Source: Sphingopyxis sp. H050 (GTDB lineage Bacteria > Pseudomonadota > Alphaproteobacteria > Sphingomonadales > Sphingomonadaceae). From it: a stretch of 64,000 nucleotides of DNA. This document shows, in pieces, positions 45,725-54,815 of the stretch; positions within the stretch are counted from its first letter, which is position 1, and every line of letters starts with the position of its first letter. Under the pieces are notes generated by a model, which was not told the origin of the DNA, did no database searches, and saw only the letters and a list, made by a program, of their open reading frames with translations. The stretch spans positions 558,001-622,000 of the forward strand of contig NZ_LNRZ01000002.1 in assembly GCF_001468265.1 (NCBI RefSeq). The letters run 5' to 3'. The position numbers and the translations under genes were made by a program.

Positions 45725-45797
45725 GCCCGGGTTTCGCAAAGCGAGGCCCGGGCGTTGTGATTCCGGCGCGTAGCGCCGCCCCCGCGCAGGCGGGGGT
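45725..45797. repeat. Cluster of GC-rich stem-loops downstream of the Crp-type gene
   Basis: Three adjacent perfect stems are present: CGCCCGGG at 45725-45732 with CCCGGGCG at 45748-45755; GGCGC-GTA-GCGCC at 45766-45778; and CCCCCGC-GCAG-GCGGGGG at 45780-45797. They begin five bases beyond the regulator's stop. No T-run follows, so this is more likely an intergenic repeat element than a simple terminator; the third stem resembles the core of the repeats at 48796 and 53312. Confidence 0.6.
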
Positions 45798-45802
45798 CCA
45801 AT

Positions 45803-46489
45803 TCAACCTTCAGATTCGCTGATATCCTCGAGCATGTCGGCGTCGAGCACGCGCACGCGGCCCTGCTCCAGCGAGATCACGCCCGATTCCTCCCAGCTTC
45901 TCAGCTGACGGTTGATATGCTCGCGGCTCATCCCCGCAAAGTTTCCGAGTTCGGTCTGGCTGAGTTCGACGCGATGCGTCTTCTCGAGGCTGTCCTTGCG
46001 GATCAACCGCTTGAGGTAGCGCGCGAGCCGCGGGCCCGAAGCATAGGCGCGGTCGCTTTCGATCGTCTGGTCGGCGGTGCGCAGTCGGCGTGCAAGCTGC
46101 TGCATCAGCGACCAGGCGAACTCGGGATGGCTTGCAGAGAAGTCCTTGAGCGCATTGCGGCCGAGCTGAAGCGCCGACCCTGCGCTTGTCGCGGTAACCG
46201 ACGCCGTCCGCTCGCCCCCGTCAAGCAGCGCGATCTCCCCCAGCACCGCGCCGGGTTCGGCATAGGCCAGCACGATCTCGCGCCCGCCGGCGGTCAGCAT
46301 CGACACGCGCGCGGTGCCTTCGGTCAGGATCAGCATCATGTCGCCGGGATCGCCCTGGACGAGCAATTCCTTGCCCTTGACGAAATTGATTTGCACCGCG
46401 CGTCTGGCGATTTCGGCCCAATCCTCGACGGTCAGGCCGGAAAAGATGCTGTCGGGACCCTGAAGCGCGGCGAGTTTCGCGTGATCCAT
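45803..46489 (-). CDS. Crp/Fnr-family transcription regulator
   Basis: The 228-residue protein has an N-terminal cyclic-nucleotide-binding-type beta-roll (about residues 15-125; GEIALLDGGERTASV is its conserved phosphate-binding region), a dimerisation helix, and a C-terminal winged helix with recognition region ELSQTELGNFAGMSREHINRQ (broken here at about residue 196 of the HTH). No N-terminal cysteine cluster of Fnr type is present, so oxygen sensing by an iron-sulfur cluster is unlikely. The GERTAS motif is compatible with cAMP or a related ligand. Its targets are unknown; it starts 29 bases after the pyrG stop. Confidence 0.87.
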   Translation of the reverse strand: MDHAKLAALQGPDSIFSGLTVEDWAEIARRAVQINFVKGKELLVQGDPGDMMLILTEGTARVSMLTAGGREIVLAYAEPGAVLGEIALLDGGERTASVTATSAGSALQLGRNALKDFSASHPEFAWSLMQQLARRLRTADQTIESDRAYASGPRLARYLKRLIRKDSLEKTHRVELSQTELGNFAGMSREHINRQLRSWEESGVISLEQGRVRVLDADMLEDISESEG

Positions 46490-46517
46490 AAGCCCCGATT
46501 GCCCCCTTGTCGCGCGG

Positions 46518-48149
46518 CTAGACCAGCCGGCTTTGTTTGACCGCCGCCTCGATGAACCCGGCGAACAGCGGATGCGGATCGAAGGGTTTCGATTTCAGTT
46601 CAGGATGGAACTGCACCCCAATGAACCACGGATGATCGGGTCTTTCAATGATTTCGGGCAACATTCCGTCGGGCGACATGCCCGAAAAGACCAGTCCGCC
46701 CTTCTCCAGCCTGTCACGATAGGCGCCGTTGACCTCGTACCGATGGCGATGGCGCTCGCTGATGTCGTTCGCGCCATAGACGCTCGCGACATGGCTGTTG
46801 GGCGACAATTTCGCCTCATAAGCGCCAAGCCGCATCGTGCCGCCCATATCGGTGTCGGCGCCGCGTTTCTGCAGGCCCTCGGCGCTCATCCATTCGGTGA
46901 TCAGGCCGACGATCGGCTCGTCGGTCGGTCCGAATTCGGTGCTCGACGCGCCCGCAATGCCGCTCGTGTTCCGCGCCGCCTCGATGCACGCCATCTGCAT
47001 GCCGAGGCAGATGCCGAAGAAGGGCACATTGCGCTCGCGCGCGAACTGGACGCTTGCGATCTTGCCTTCCGAGCCCCGCTCGCCGAAGCCGCCGGGCACG
47101 AGAATACCGTGCAGCGGTTCGAGGTTCGCGGCCAGATCTTCCTTCCTCTCGAACATTTCGGCGTCGAGCCAGCGGATATTGACCTTCACCCGGTGCGCCA
47201 TGCCGCCGTGCACCAGCGCCTCGTTGAGCGACTTGTACGCGTCGGGCAGCGAGACATATTTGCCGACGACGCCGATCGTCACCTCGCCCTCGGGATGCTG
47301 CTTGCGGTCCATGATGTCGTACCAGGCCGTCAGGTCGGGATCGGGCGCATCATGGATACCGAACGCGCGCAGAACCTCGCTGTCGAGCCCCTCGCCATGA
47401 TATTGCACCGGCACCGAATAGATGCTGTCGGCGTCGAGCGCCGGGATGACCGCTTCCTTCCGCACGTTGCAGAATTGCGCGATCTTCGCGCGCTCGCTCT
47501 CGGGCAGCGGCTTTTCGCAGCGGCAAAGCAGGATGTCGGGCTGGACGCCCAGCGACGCGAGTTCGCGCACGCTGTGCTGCGTCGGCTTGGTTTTCAGCTC
47601 ACCCGCGGCGGCGATGTACGGCACCAGCGTGACGTGGACCGACAGGGTGCGGTCGCGGCCTTCCTCGTTGCGGAGCTGGCGGATCGCCTCGATGAAAGGC
47701 AGCGATTCGATGTCTCCGACGGTGCCGCCGATCTCGCACAGCACGAAATCGAGGTCGTCGAGTTCGGCGCGCGCGAACGCCTTGATCGCGTCGGTGACGT
47801 GCGGGACGACCTGCACCGTCGCGCCCAGATAGTCGCCGCGGCGTTCCTTGGTGATGATCTGCTGATAGATGCGGCCCGAGGTGACATTGTCGCTCTGCCG
47901 CGCCGCAACGCCGGTAAAGCGCTCGTAATGGCCGAGGTCGAGGTCGGTCTCGGCCCCGTCGTCGGTCACATAAACCTCGCCATGCTGATACGGCGACATC
48001 GTGCCGGGATCGACGTTGAGGTAAGGATCGAATTTCCGGATACGGACACGATAGCCACGCGCCTGCAACAAGGCCGCGAGGCTAGCCGCCATCAAACCTT
48101 TGCCAAGCGAGGAGACCACGCCGCCGGTGATAAAAATGAACCGCGCCAT
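46518..48149 (-). CDS. pyrG: CTP synthase
   Basis: PyrG aminates UTP to CTP using glutamine. The 543-residue protein has the synthetase domain ([20 protein letters not shown] at the N-terminus, [11 protein letters not shown] near residue 145) and a class I glutamine amidotransferase domain with nucleophile Cys381 in [11 protein letters not shown] and [11 protein letters not shown] near the C-terminus. The ATG lies 111 bases after the secG stop. Length and motif order are standard. Confidence 0.97.
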   Translation of the reverse strand: MARFIFITGGVVSSLGKGLMAASLAALLQARGYRVRIRKFDPYLNVDPGTMSPYQHGEVYVTDDGAETDLDLGHYERFTGVAARQSDNVTSGRIYQQIITKERRGDYLGATVQVVPHVTDAIKAFARAELDDLDFVLCEIGGTVGDIESLPFIEAIRQLRNEEGRDRTLSVHVTLVPYIAAAGELKTKPTQHSVRELASLGVQPDILLCRCEKPLPESERAKIAQFCNVRKEAVIPALDADSIYSVPVQYHGEGLDSEVLRAFGIHDAPDPDLTAWYDIMDRKQHPEGEVTIGVVGKYVSLPDAYKSLNEALVHGGMAHRVKVNIRWLDAEMFERKEDLAANLEPLHGILVPGGFGERGSEGKIASVQFARERNVPFFGICLGMQMACIEAARNTSGIAGASSTEFGPTDEPIVGLITEWMSAEGLQKRGADTDMGGTMRLGAYEAKLSPNSHVASVYGANDISERHRHRYEVNGAYRDRLEKGGLVFSGMSPDGMLPEIIERPDHPWFIGVQFHPELKSKPFDPHPLFAGFIEAAVKQSRLV

Positions 48150-48198
48150 GGGAGGAAAGACTTACTCAACAGGAGGGGGACGGCGCAAGCCGTCGAAT

Positions 48199-48229
48199 CG
48201 CGCCCTCGGGAAAAAATTCCGAAGGCGCG
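48199..48229. other. Hairpin between secG and pyrG
   Basis: CGCGCC (48199-48204) pairs with GGCGCG (48224-48229), and GGAA with TTCC inside, around an AAAA loop with one bulge. It lies in the secG-pyrG gap. On the minus strand it could attenuate or separate secG from pyrG, but the T-run is in the loop rather than after the stem, so it does not meet the usual terminator pattern. Confidence 0.4.
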
Positions 48230-48260
48230 GGGTTCGGGGGTCGAGGGCCGAAGCCCCCGT

Positions 48261-48710
48261 TTACTTCTTGGCCGGAGCCGGAGCCGTCGGGGCCGGAGCC
48301 GCATCCTGCGCAGCGGCAGCGGCCGCTGCGGCCGCCAGCGGATCATCGCTCGCCGGCGCCTGCGCCGGGGCTGCGCCCTGCGCGGGTGCGGTCTGCGCCG
48401 GGCCGGTGAGCGACGACGAGGCCGGAGCAGTCTGCGCGGTCTTCGACAGCGAGGTGTCGATCGTCGATCCGCTGCGACCGACCGAAGCCATCGCCGCAAG
48501 CAGGATCGACAGGCCGACGAACAGGCAGGCCAGGATCGTCGTCGCCCGGGTCAGGAAATCCGCCGCGCCGCGCGCCGAAAGCAGGCCCGCAGGGCTGCCG
48601 CCGACACCAAGGCCGCCACCTTCCGACTTCTGCATCAGGATGACGCCGATCATCGCCGCGGCAACGAGCGCCTGGACGACGAGCAGGAAGGTGAAAAGGC
48701 TGGACATCAT
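48261..48710 (-). CDS. secG: Preprotein translocase subunit SecG
   Basis: SecG is the small non-essential partner of SecYE in the inner-membrane translocon. Two hydrophobic helices (about residues 3-22 and 52-72) flank the conserved cytoplasmic loop QKSEGGGLGVGGSPAGLLSARG. The C-terminal part is a long Ala/Pro/Gln-rich low-complexity extension of roughly 70 residues, common in alphaproteobacterial SecG, making 149 residues. Start at 48710 (or the next ATG). tpiA-secG-pyrG is a common order, as here. Confidence 0.92.
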   Translation of the reverse strand: MMSSLFTFLLVVQALVAAAMIGVILMQKSEGGGLGVGGSPAGLLSARGAADFLTRATTILACLFVGLSILLAAMASVGRSGSTIDTSLSKTAQTAPASSSLTGPAQTAPAQGAAPAQAPASDDPLAAAAAAAAAQDAAPAPTAPAPAKK

Positions 48711-48795
48711 ATTTTCCCGGACTTGCGCGGCCCCATGCGGACCACGCCCGCGGCGCACATAGAGATGAAGCGCCTTGGCTTCAACCCTGCATACC

Positions 48796-48871
48796 GTCGC
48801 CCCCGCGAAGACGGGGGCCGCAAGAAATGTTGCACCAGCTTGATAGCGGCCCCCGCCTTCGCGGGGGCGAC
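48796..48871. repeat. Palindromic REP-like repeat, copy 1
   Basis: The 26-base arm at 48796-48821 (starting GTCGCCCCCGCGAAG) and its inverted partner at 48846-48871 (ending TTCGCGGGGGCGAC) are separated by 24 bases. Each arm is itself a short hairpin. The same arms with the same 24-base spacing occur at 53312-53387, with one substitution. It lies between secG and tpiA and ends three bases before the tpiA stop region. Confidence 0.8.
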
Positions 48872-48873
48872 AC

Positions 48874-49623
48874 CTAAAGCGCAGCGCCCGCCGCGATGAT
48901 CGGCACGAACTTCACCGCCGTCAAGCTCGCGCCGCCGACCAGCGCCCCGTCCACGTCACCGGCGCCCAGCAATTCCGCGGCATTGTCGCCATTGACCGAG
49001 CCGCCATAGAGAATGCGCATCGTCCGCGCCGCGCCCTCGCCCGCCTGCTCGGCAAGCTTCGCACGGATCGCCCCATGCATCGCGGCGACATCGCCCACGG
49101 TCGGCACCAGCCCCGTTCCGATCGCCCAGATCGGCTCATAGGCAATCGCCAGGCGCGCGGCGTCGAAATCGGCGGGCAGCGATCCGGCGATCTGCGCCAG
49201 CACATAGTCGACCGCCTCGCCCGATTCGCGCACTTCGCGCGGCTCGCCGACGCACAGGATCACGTCCAGACCTGCGCCGAGCGCCGCCTCGGCCTTGGCC
49301 TGCACGTCGGCGTCGCTTTCGCCGAAGCCTTCACGCCGCTCGCTATGTCCGACGATGGTCAGCGTCGCGCCGATATCTGCCAGCATCGGCGCTGCTACCG
49401 ATCCGGTGAAGGCGCCCGATGCCGCGGCATGGCAATCCTGCCCGCCGACCGCCGCACCGGGAACCGCGGCGATCATCGGCCTGATCAGCGTGAAGGGCGG
49501 ACACAGCGCGACATCGACGCCGGCATGATCCTTCGCCGCGGCAAAGATCGCGGCGGCCTCGCCCAGCGCGGCCAACAGCCCGTTCATCTTCCAGTTGCCG
49601 ACAATATATTTGCGCCGCGCCAT
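48874..49623 (-). CDS. tpiA: Triose-phosphate isomerase
   Basis: TpiA interconverts dihydroxyacetone phosphate and glyceraldehyde 3-phosphate. The 249-residue TIM barrel has the N-terminal Lys in IVGNWKMNG, the catalytic His in GHSERRE near residue 95, and the catalytic Glu in AYEPIWAIGTG near residue 165, followed by the loop LYGGSVNGDNA. The ATG at 49623 has AGGGG eight bases upstream. It is divergent from ppiD. Confidence 0.96.
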   Translation of the reverse strand: MARRKYIVGNWKMNGLLAALGEAAAIFAAAKDHAGVDVALCPPFTLIRPMIAAVPGAAVGGQDCHAAASGAFTGSVAAPMLADIGATLTIVGHSERREGFGESDADVQAKAEAALGAGLDVILCVGEPREVRESGEAVDYVLAQIAGSLPADFDAARLAIAYEPIWAIGTGLVPTVGDVAAMHGAIRAKLAEQAGEGAARTMRILYGGSVNGDNAAELLGAGDVDGALVGGASLTAVKFVPIIAAGAAL

Positions 49624-49787
49624 CGCCCGTCCCCTTGCATATCCAGGTCTCGCCATCCCCTAGCGGCGCGGGGGATGCAAAGGCAAGCCGTGCGCCCGGC
49701 TCGCTTTCCCGCCTTGATGCTTCGTGGCCGCCCGCCTAAAGCAGCGCCAAACCGCGCGCCCGCGCCCGCCGAAAGAATGCCAGTTTC

Positions 49788-51728
49788 ATGATCACTGCCC
49801 TTCGCCGCCTTTTCTCGTCGACCGTCGGAAAATTCATCGCGCTCGCCTTTGTCGGGTTGATCGGCGTCCTCTTCGCGCTCGGCGATGTGACGGGCAACGC
49901 CTCCTTCGGCGGCCTCGGCGGCGCGAATGTCGCGAAGGTCGGCGATACCGAGATCGGCGTCGGCGAACTCCGCCAGAAGGTGCAGCAGGCTTATGATCAG
50001 GCGCGTCAGCAGCAGCCGGGCCTGACGCGTCAGGCGTTCGTCGAATCGGGTGCGCTCGATCAGTTGCTCGACCAGCTCGTCAACGATGCGGCGGTGCGCC
50101 AATATGCCCGCGACATCGGCTTCGGGGTCAGCAAGCGGCTGATCGACGGCCAGATCGCGGATGCATTCGCGGGCGTTTCGGGCACCTTCGACCAGAAACG
50201 CTACGAGGCCTATCTTGCCGACAACGGCGTCAGCGAGGCACAGTTGCGCCGCGAAGTCGAAACCTTGTTGCTCACCCAACAGCTTGCCGCGCCGATCGGC
50301 AACCTGCCGAACGTCAGTCCCGGCCTCGCGCGTCCCTACGCGGTGCTTCCGCTCGAGCAGCGCCGCGGCCAGGCGGTCTATATTCCGTCCAGCACCTTCG
50401 CACCGGCAGGCGATCCCGGCGACGCCGTGCTCAAGACCTTCCTGGCGCAAAACGCCGCAAAGTTCACCGTGCCCGAGCGCCGGGTGCTCCAATATGCGCT
50501 GTTCGACCGCGCTGCCGTGCCCATCCCGGCGGTGACCGACGCCGAAGTCGCCGCCGCCTACAAGGCCAATGCCGCGCAATATACGGCGGCCGAAACGCGC
50601 CGTATCGCACAGGTGATCGCCCCCGATCAGGCCACCGCAAACAGCATCGCCGCCAAGGTCCGCGGCGGCACGCCGCTCGCCGCCGCCGCCCAGAGCGCCG
50701 GCCTGTCGGCTTCGACGACCGGCGAACTGACGCAGTCGGCCTATGCCGCGACAAGCAGCGACGCGGTGGCCAAGGCGGCCTTCGCCGCCAAGCGCGGCGA
50801 CCTCGTCGGCCCGACGCAGGCCGGCCTCGGCTGGATCGTCGCCCGCGTCGAGAGCGTGACCGCCAAGCCGGCCCGCACGCTCGCCCAGGCGACCCCCGAA
50901 CTTCGCGCCGAATTGGGCAAGAACAAGGCCAACGAGGCGATCGTCGACTATTACAACAAGGTGCAGGACGCCGTGAACGGCGGCGCCTCGATCGAAGAAA
51001 TCGCCGCCGACCGCAAGCTCAAGGTCGAGGAAACGCCCGCCCTGCTGCCCAGCGGCCGCGCGCCCGGCCAGCCGGCCTTCGCGCTCGCCCCCGAGCTCGC
51101 GCCGATGATCGCGCAGGCGTTCCAGGGCGGCGCCGAGGGCGAAGCCGCCATCGCCACGCTGGTCGAGAACGAGAAGTTCGCGATCGTCTCGGTCAAGTCG
51201 GTGATCGAAGCTGCCCCGCCGCCCTTCGCTCAGATCCGCGGCGACCTGCTTGCCGAGTGGCGCTTCGCCGAGGGACAGAAGGTCGCCCGCGCCAAGGCGC
51301 GCGCCATCGTCAAGGCGGTCGAGGGCGGCAAGAGCTTCGCCGAGGCCATCGCGGCAGCCGGCCCGAACATCGGCACCGTCCAGACGATCGGCGGTCGCCG
51401 CGGTGACCTTGCGCGCAGCGGCCAGCGCGTCCCGCCCGAACTCGCCCTGCTGTTCTCGATGGCCGCGAACAGCGTCAAGACGCTCGAAATCCCGGGCAAC
51501 CGCGGTTGGATGGTGATCTCGCTCGCACAGGTCAATCGTCCCGACCCCAAGTCCGTCAACGATCAGATCGTCGCCTCGGTGGCGCGTCCGCTTGCCGGGG
51601 CCATGGGCAGTGAGCTGGTCGGCCAGCTGATCGCCGAAGCCAAGCGCCGGGTCGGCGTCACGATCAACAAGGGTCTGGTCGAGCAGCTCCGCAAGGAACT
51701 GACCGGCAACGCGCCGGTCAACGAATAA
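49788..51728 (+). CDS. ppiD: Peptidyl-prolyl cis-trans isomerase D-like (SurA N-terminal/PpiD)
   Basis: The 646-residue periplasmic folding factor is anchored by one N-terminal membrane helix (about residues 14-31). A SurA-N-like helical region follows (about 50-200), then a parvulin-type PPIase-like domain around residues 245-350 (including RIAQVIAPDQATANSIAAKV), and helical and repeat-like segments to the end. PpiD-type proteins assist folding of exported proteins near the Sec translocon. The PPIase active site appears degenerate, as in many PpiD. trpE starts two bases after its stop, so the two are one transcript. Confidence 0.87.
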   Translation: MITALRRLFSSTVGKFIALAFVGLIGVLFALGDVTGNASFGGLGGANVAKVGDTEIGVGELRQKVQQAYDQARQQQPGLTRQAFVESGALDQLLDQLVNDAAVRQYARDIGFGVSKRLIDGQIADAFAGVSGTFDQKRYEAYLADNGVSEAQLRREVETLLLTQQLAAPIGNLPNVSPGLARPYAVLPLEQRRGQAVYIPSSTFAPAGDPGDAVLKTFLAQNAAKFTVPERRVLQYALFDRAAVPIPAVTDAEVAAAYKANAAQYTAAETRRIAQVIAPDQATANSIAAKVRGGTPLAAAAQSAGLSASTTGELTQSAYAATSSDAVAKAAFAAKRGDLVGPTQAGLGWIVARVESVTAKPARTLAQATPELRAELGKNKANEAIVDYYNKVQDAVNGGASIEEIAADRKLKVEETPALLPSGRAPGQPAFALAPELAPMIAQAFQGGAEGEAAIATLVENEKFAIVSVKSVIEAAPPPFAQIRGDLLAEWRFAEGQKVARAKARAIVKAVEGGKSFAEAIAAAGPNIGTVQTIGGRRGDLARSGQRVPPELALLFSMAANSVKTLEIPGNRGWMVISLAQVNRPDPKSVNDQIVASVARPLAGAMGSELVGQLIAEAKRRVGVTINKGLVEQLRKELTGNAPVNE

Positions 51729-51730
51729 GG

Positions 51731-53248
51731 GTGGGCCTGGAGGGTAGAGCCGCCGCGCTCGAAGCGCTCGCCGGGGGCCGCGGCGCGGTCGTCTGGCAGC
51801 GACTGATCGCCGACATCGAAACCCCCGTTTCGGCGGCGCTCAAGCTCATCGAGCCGGGCCGCGGCGACTGGGTCCTCGAATCGGTCGAAAGCGGCGAGAC
51901 GCGCGGGCGCTACAGCCTGATCGGGCTCGACCCCGACCTGCTCTTCGAAGTCACCGGCGACGCCGCGCGCATCAACCGCGACTGGCGCGCCGACCGGCAG
52001 GCTTTCGAGCCGCTCGAAGCCGGCGCACTGCAGGCGCTGCGCGACCTTGTCGCCGAATGCCGCTTCGACGTGCCCGAGGGCCTGCCCAAGGCGCTCGCCA
52101 CGCTCGTCGGCTTCTTCGCCTATGAAACCATCGGCCTCGTCGAGCGCATCCCGCGCGCGCCGGGCAAGGGCCTCGGCCTGCCCGACATGGTGTTCGTGCG
52201 CCCGACGGTGATCCTCGTCTTCGACCGCCTCGCCGACGAGCTGTTCCTGATCGCGCCGATCTGGCCCGATCCCGACGGCGCGATCGATCGCATGATCGAC
52301 GCCGCCCAGGACCGGCTCGATACCGTCGCTGCCCGCCTGTCGAGCACCAGCGCCCACGGCGAGCGGGCGACGACCGAAACGCTCCCTACCGACATCGCCG
52401 CCAACCCGGCGACGAGCCCGGCCAAATTCGCCGGGATGGTCGCCGCGGCAAAGGAATATATCGCCGCGGGCGATATCTTTCAGGTCGTACTGTCGCAGCG
52501 CTTCTCGACCCCGTTCGACCTGCCGCCCTTCGACCTCTACCGCGCGCTCCGCCGCATCAATCCCTCGCCCTTCCTCTATTTCCTCGACCTGCCCGGCTTC
52601 GCGATCATCGGCTCCTCGCCCGAAATCCTCGTGCGCGTCCGCGACGGCGAGATCACGATCCGGCCCATCGCGGGCACCCGTCCGCGCGGCCGCACGAGCG
52701 CCGAGGATGTCGAGAACCGCGAAAGCCTGCTCGCCGATCCCAAGGAACGCGCCGAACATCTGATGCTGCTCGACCTTGGCCGCAACGACGTCGGCCGCGC
52801 CGCCATCGGCGGCAGCGTCGCGGTGACCGACAGTTATACGGTCGAATTCTACAGCCACGTCATGCACATCGTCTCGAACGTCATCGGCCGCATCGCGCCC
52901 GACAAGGACGCGATCGACGCGCTGTTCGCAGGCTTCCCCGCGGGTACGGTCAGCGGCGCGCCCAAGGTGCGCGCGTGCCAGATCATCGCCGAGCTCGAAG
53001 CCGATGCGCGCGGGCCCTACGCCGGCGGCGTCGGCTATTTCGCCCCCGACGGCAATATGGACAGCTGCATCGTGCTGCGCACCGCGATCGTGAAGGACGG
53101 CGAGATGCACGTCCAGGCCGGCGCCGGCATCGTCGCCGACAGCGATCCCGCCTACGAACAGCGCGAGTGCGAAGCGAAGGCCGGCGCCCTGTTCGCCGCC
53201 GCGCGCGAGGCGGTGCGGCTCGCGGGGACGCCGGGCTACGGGCAGTAG
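51731..53248 (+). CDS. trpE: Anthranilate synthase component I
   Basis: TrpE converts chorismate to anthranilate with ammonia from TrpG. The 505-residue protein starts at GTG, two bases after ppiD. It shows the N-terminal domain with the TrpE regulatory-type ESVESGETRGRYSLIG segment (Trp-binding region), and the chorismate-binding domain with ILVRVRDGEITIRPIAGTRPRG, then AGTVSGAPKVRACQII and the final GGVGYFAPDG. TrpG is encoded 1.6 kb further on, after an unrelated hydrolase gene. No tryptophan-rich leader peptide is visible. Confidence 0.96.
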   Translation: MGLEGRAAALEALAGGRGAVVWQRLIADIETPVSAALKLIEPGRGDWVLESVESGETRGRYSLIGLDPDLLFEVTGDAARINRDWRADRQAFEPLEAGALQALRDLVAECRFDVPEGLPKALATLVGFFAYETIGLVERIPRAPGKGLGLPDMVFVRPTVILVFDRLADELFLIAPIWPDPDGAIDRMIDAAQDRLDTVAARLSSTSAHGERATTETLPTDIAANPATSPAKFAGMVAAAKEYIAAGDIFQVVLSQRFSTPFDLPPFDLYRALRRINPSPFLYFLDLPGFAIIGSSPEILVRVRDGEITIRPIAGTRPRGRTSAEDVENRESLLADPKERAEHLMLLDLGRNDVGRAAIGGSVAVTDSYTVEFYSHVMHIVSNVIGRIAPDKDAIDALFAGFPAGTVSGAPKVRACQIIAELEADARGPYAGGVGYFAPDGNMDSCIVLRTAIVKDGEMHVQAGAGIVADSDPAYEQRECEAKAGALFAAAREAVRLAGTPGYGQ

Positions 53249-53311
53249 GACGAAGATTCGCCGGACTGCCTATCACCGCTTTGGGGTGGTGAGCGGACTT
53301 TAAAATAGTCC

Positions 53312-53387
53312 GTCGCCCCCGCGAAGGCGGGGGCCGCAGTCGGCCTTGCGCAACGGCTCCAGCGGCCCCCGCCTTCGCGGGGGCGAC
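53312..53387. repeat. Palindromic REP-like repeat, copy 2
   Basis: Arms at 53312-53337 and 53362-53387 are perfect reverse complements (GTCGCCCCCGCGAAGG...), separated by 24 bases, and nearly identical to the copy at 48796-48871. It is in the non-coding gap after trpE and before the secreted hydrolase gene; both strands can form a long stem in RNA. Confidence 0.8.
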
Positions 53388-53475
53388 GGCAACGTCCGGT
53401 CGCAACCCGCCATCCGCCGATCCGGCGGCGCAGACAAGGCTTACGGTGCGCCGACAAACCCGCTAGCCTCGCGCC

Positions 53476-54540
53476 ATGCGCAAACTCCTCGCCCCCCTCG
53501 CCCTGCTGCTCGCCAGCGCCGCCCCAGCTCACGCCCAGACGGTCGAAGGCGCCGTCGAGGGCGACGCCATCCTCAAGGATTTCACCTTCCACACCGGCGA
53601 AAAACTGCCCGAAATCCGGATGCACTATACGACGCTGGGCACGCCGCAGCGCGACAAGAAGGGCGTCATCACCAACGCGGTGATGATCCTCCACGGCACC
53701 GGCGGCACCGGAAAGCAGTTCTTCCAGCCGCAATTCGCGAACGAGCTTTTCGGCCCCGGCCAGCTGCTCGACACCGGCAAATATTATGTCATCCTGCCCG
53801 ACAACCTCGGCCACGGCGCCTCGTCAAAGCCGAGCGACGGCTTGCGAATGCAGTTCCCGAAATATGACTATGACGACATGGTCGCCGCGCAATACCGGAT
53901 GCTCACCGAAAAGCTCGGCGTGACGAAGCTGAAGCTCATCCTCGGCACCTCGATGGGCTGCATGCACGCCTTCGTCTGGGGCACCACGCGTCCCGGCTTC
54001 GCCGAAAAGCTCGCGCCCTTCGCGTGCCAGCCGGTCGAGATCGCGGGCGAGAATCGCATGTGGCGCACGCTGTCGATCGACGCGATCAAGGCCGATCCCT
54101 TGTGGAAGGACGGCAATTACACCGAGCCGCCACTCTCGGGCCTGCGCACCGCCGCCTCGCTCACGATGATCGCCGGCGCGAATCCCTATGCGCTGCAGGC
54201 GCAATATCCGACGCGCGTCGCGGCCGAGAAATACAAGGACGAGGCCTTCGCGCGCACCTTTGGCCGCAACGATGCCAACGACACCATCTACCAGCTTGAT
54301 TCGTCGCGCAATTACAACCCGTGGCCCAACCTCGAAAAGATCACCGTTCCCGTCCTGTGGATCAACTCGGGCGACGATTTCATCAACCCGCCAGGCTATT
54401 CCTACCCCCAGGACGGCGTAAAGCGCATGCCCCGCGCGCGCTACATCCTGATCCCCGCGAGCGCGGAGACCAAGGGCCACGGCACGCACACCTGGGCCAA
54501 ATTCTGGAAGGACGACCTCGCGAAACTGATGGCGGAGTAG
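53476..54540 (+). CDS. Secreted homoserine O-acetyltransferase-like alpha/beta hydrolase
   Basis: The 354-residue protein has a signal peptide ending AHA. It resembles the homoserine acetyltransferase (MetX-like) hydrolase group: HGTGGTGKQFF, LPDNLGHGASSKP, and nucleophile elbow GTSMG (Ser in ILGTSMGCMHAFVWG), with WINSGDDFINPPG for Asp and GHGTHTW for His. Being exported, it is not the MetX of methionine synthesis; a periplasmic esterase or acyltransferase is likely. It interrupts the trp cluster, between palindromic repeats on both sides. Confidence 0.83.
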   Translation: MRKLLAPLALLLASAAPAHAQTVEGAVEGDAILKDFTFHTGEKLPEIRMHYTTLGTPQRDKKGVITNAVMILHGTGGTGKQFFQPQFANELFGPGQLLDTGKYYVILPDNLGHGASSKPSDGLRMQFPKYDYDDMVAAQYRMLTEKLGVTKLKLILGTSMGCMHAFVWGTTRPGFAEKLAPFACQPVEIAGENRMWRTLSIDAIKADPLWKDGNYTEPPLSGLRTAASLTMIAGANPYALQAQYPTRVAAEKYKDEAFARTFGRNDANDTIYQLDSSRNYNPWPNLEKITVPVLWINSGDDFINPPGYSYPQDGVKRMPRARYILIPASAETKGHGTHTWAKFWKDDLAKLMAE

Positions 54541-54548
54541 TCGATCCG

Positions 54549-54732
54549 CCCTGTGGCGAAGCCATGGGGAGGGGGAGTGCAGGGTTGGATTGCCCCCGGC
54601 AATCCAAGTCCAGTCCGGGGGACTGGACGACCCAGCACTCTCGCGAAGCGAGTGGTGGAGGGGCGCGACCTCGCGCCATGGCCCCTCCGTCAGCCCTGCG
54701 GGCTGCCACCTCCCCATCGCTATGCGACAGGG
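54549..54732. repeat. Long multi-hairpin intergenic palindrome
   Basis: The outer arms CCCTGTGGCGAAGCCATGGG (from 54549) and its imperfect inverse ending at 54732 (TCGCTATGCGACAGGG) enclose a series of smaller stems: TTGCC-CCC-GGCAA, CCAGTCC-GGG-GGACTGG, CTCGCGAAGCGAG and GGCGCGACCTCGCGCC. A half unit of the same sequence is at 39206. It starts eight bases after the hydrolase stop and ends 84 bases before trpG. I see no open frame or promoter that it obviously carries. Confidence 0.7.
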
Positions 54733-54815
54733 AGGATCAGCATCCCAACCACTTCTCGCATGCCGCAAAGGACATATTGCTTCACTCATGGTCGTTGACC
54801 CATTAGGGCCACCCC

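Larger units (their letters stand above)
45420..45802. other. Intergenic region between Crp-type regulator and lolC
   Basis: This 383-base region, the only gap over 300 bases, holds no convincing gene. The open frame in it is driven by repeat sequence. It contains a Fur-like box at 45521-45535 and a cluster of GC-rich stem-loops at 45725-45797 next to the regulator's stop. On the minus strand it is the promoter and leader region of lolC. The middle part (45540-45720) contains no further motif I can name. Confidence 0.6.

Noticed and set aside
45457..45801. 114-codon minus-strand frame beginning MDPRLRGGG
   Set aside because: The peptide is produced by reading through the GC-rich stem-loop repeat; such MDPRLRGG frames are repeat artefacts in many genomes.
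48199..48229. Intrinsic terminator of secG
   Set aside because: The T-run is in the loop rather than after the stem on the minus strand, so it was listed only as a hairpin.
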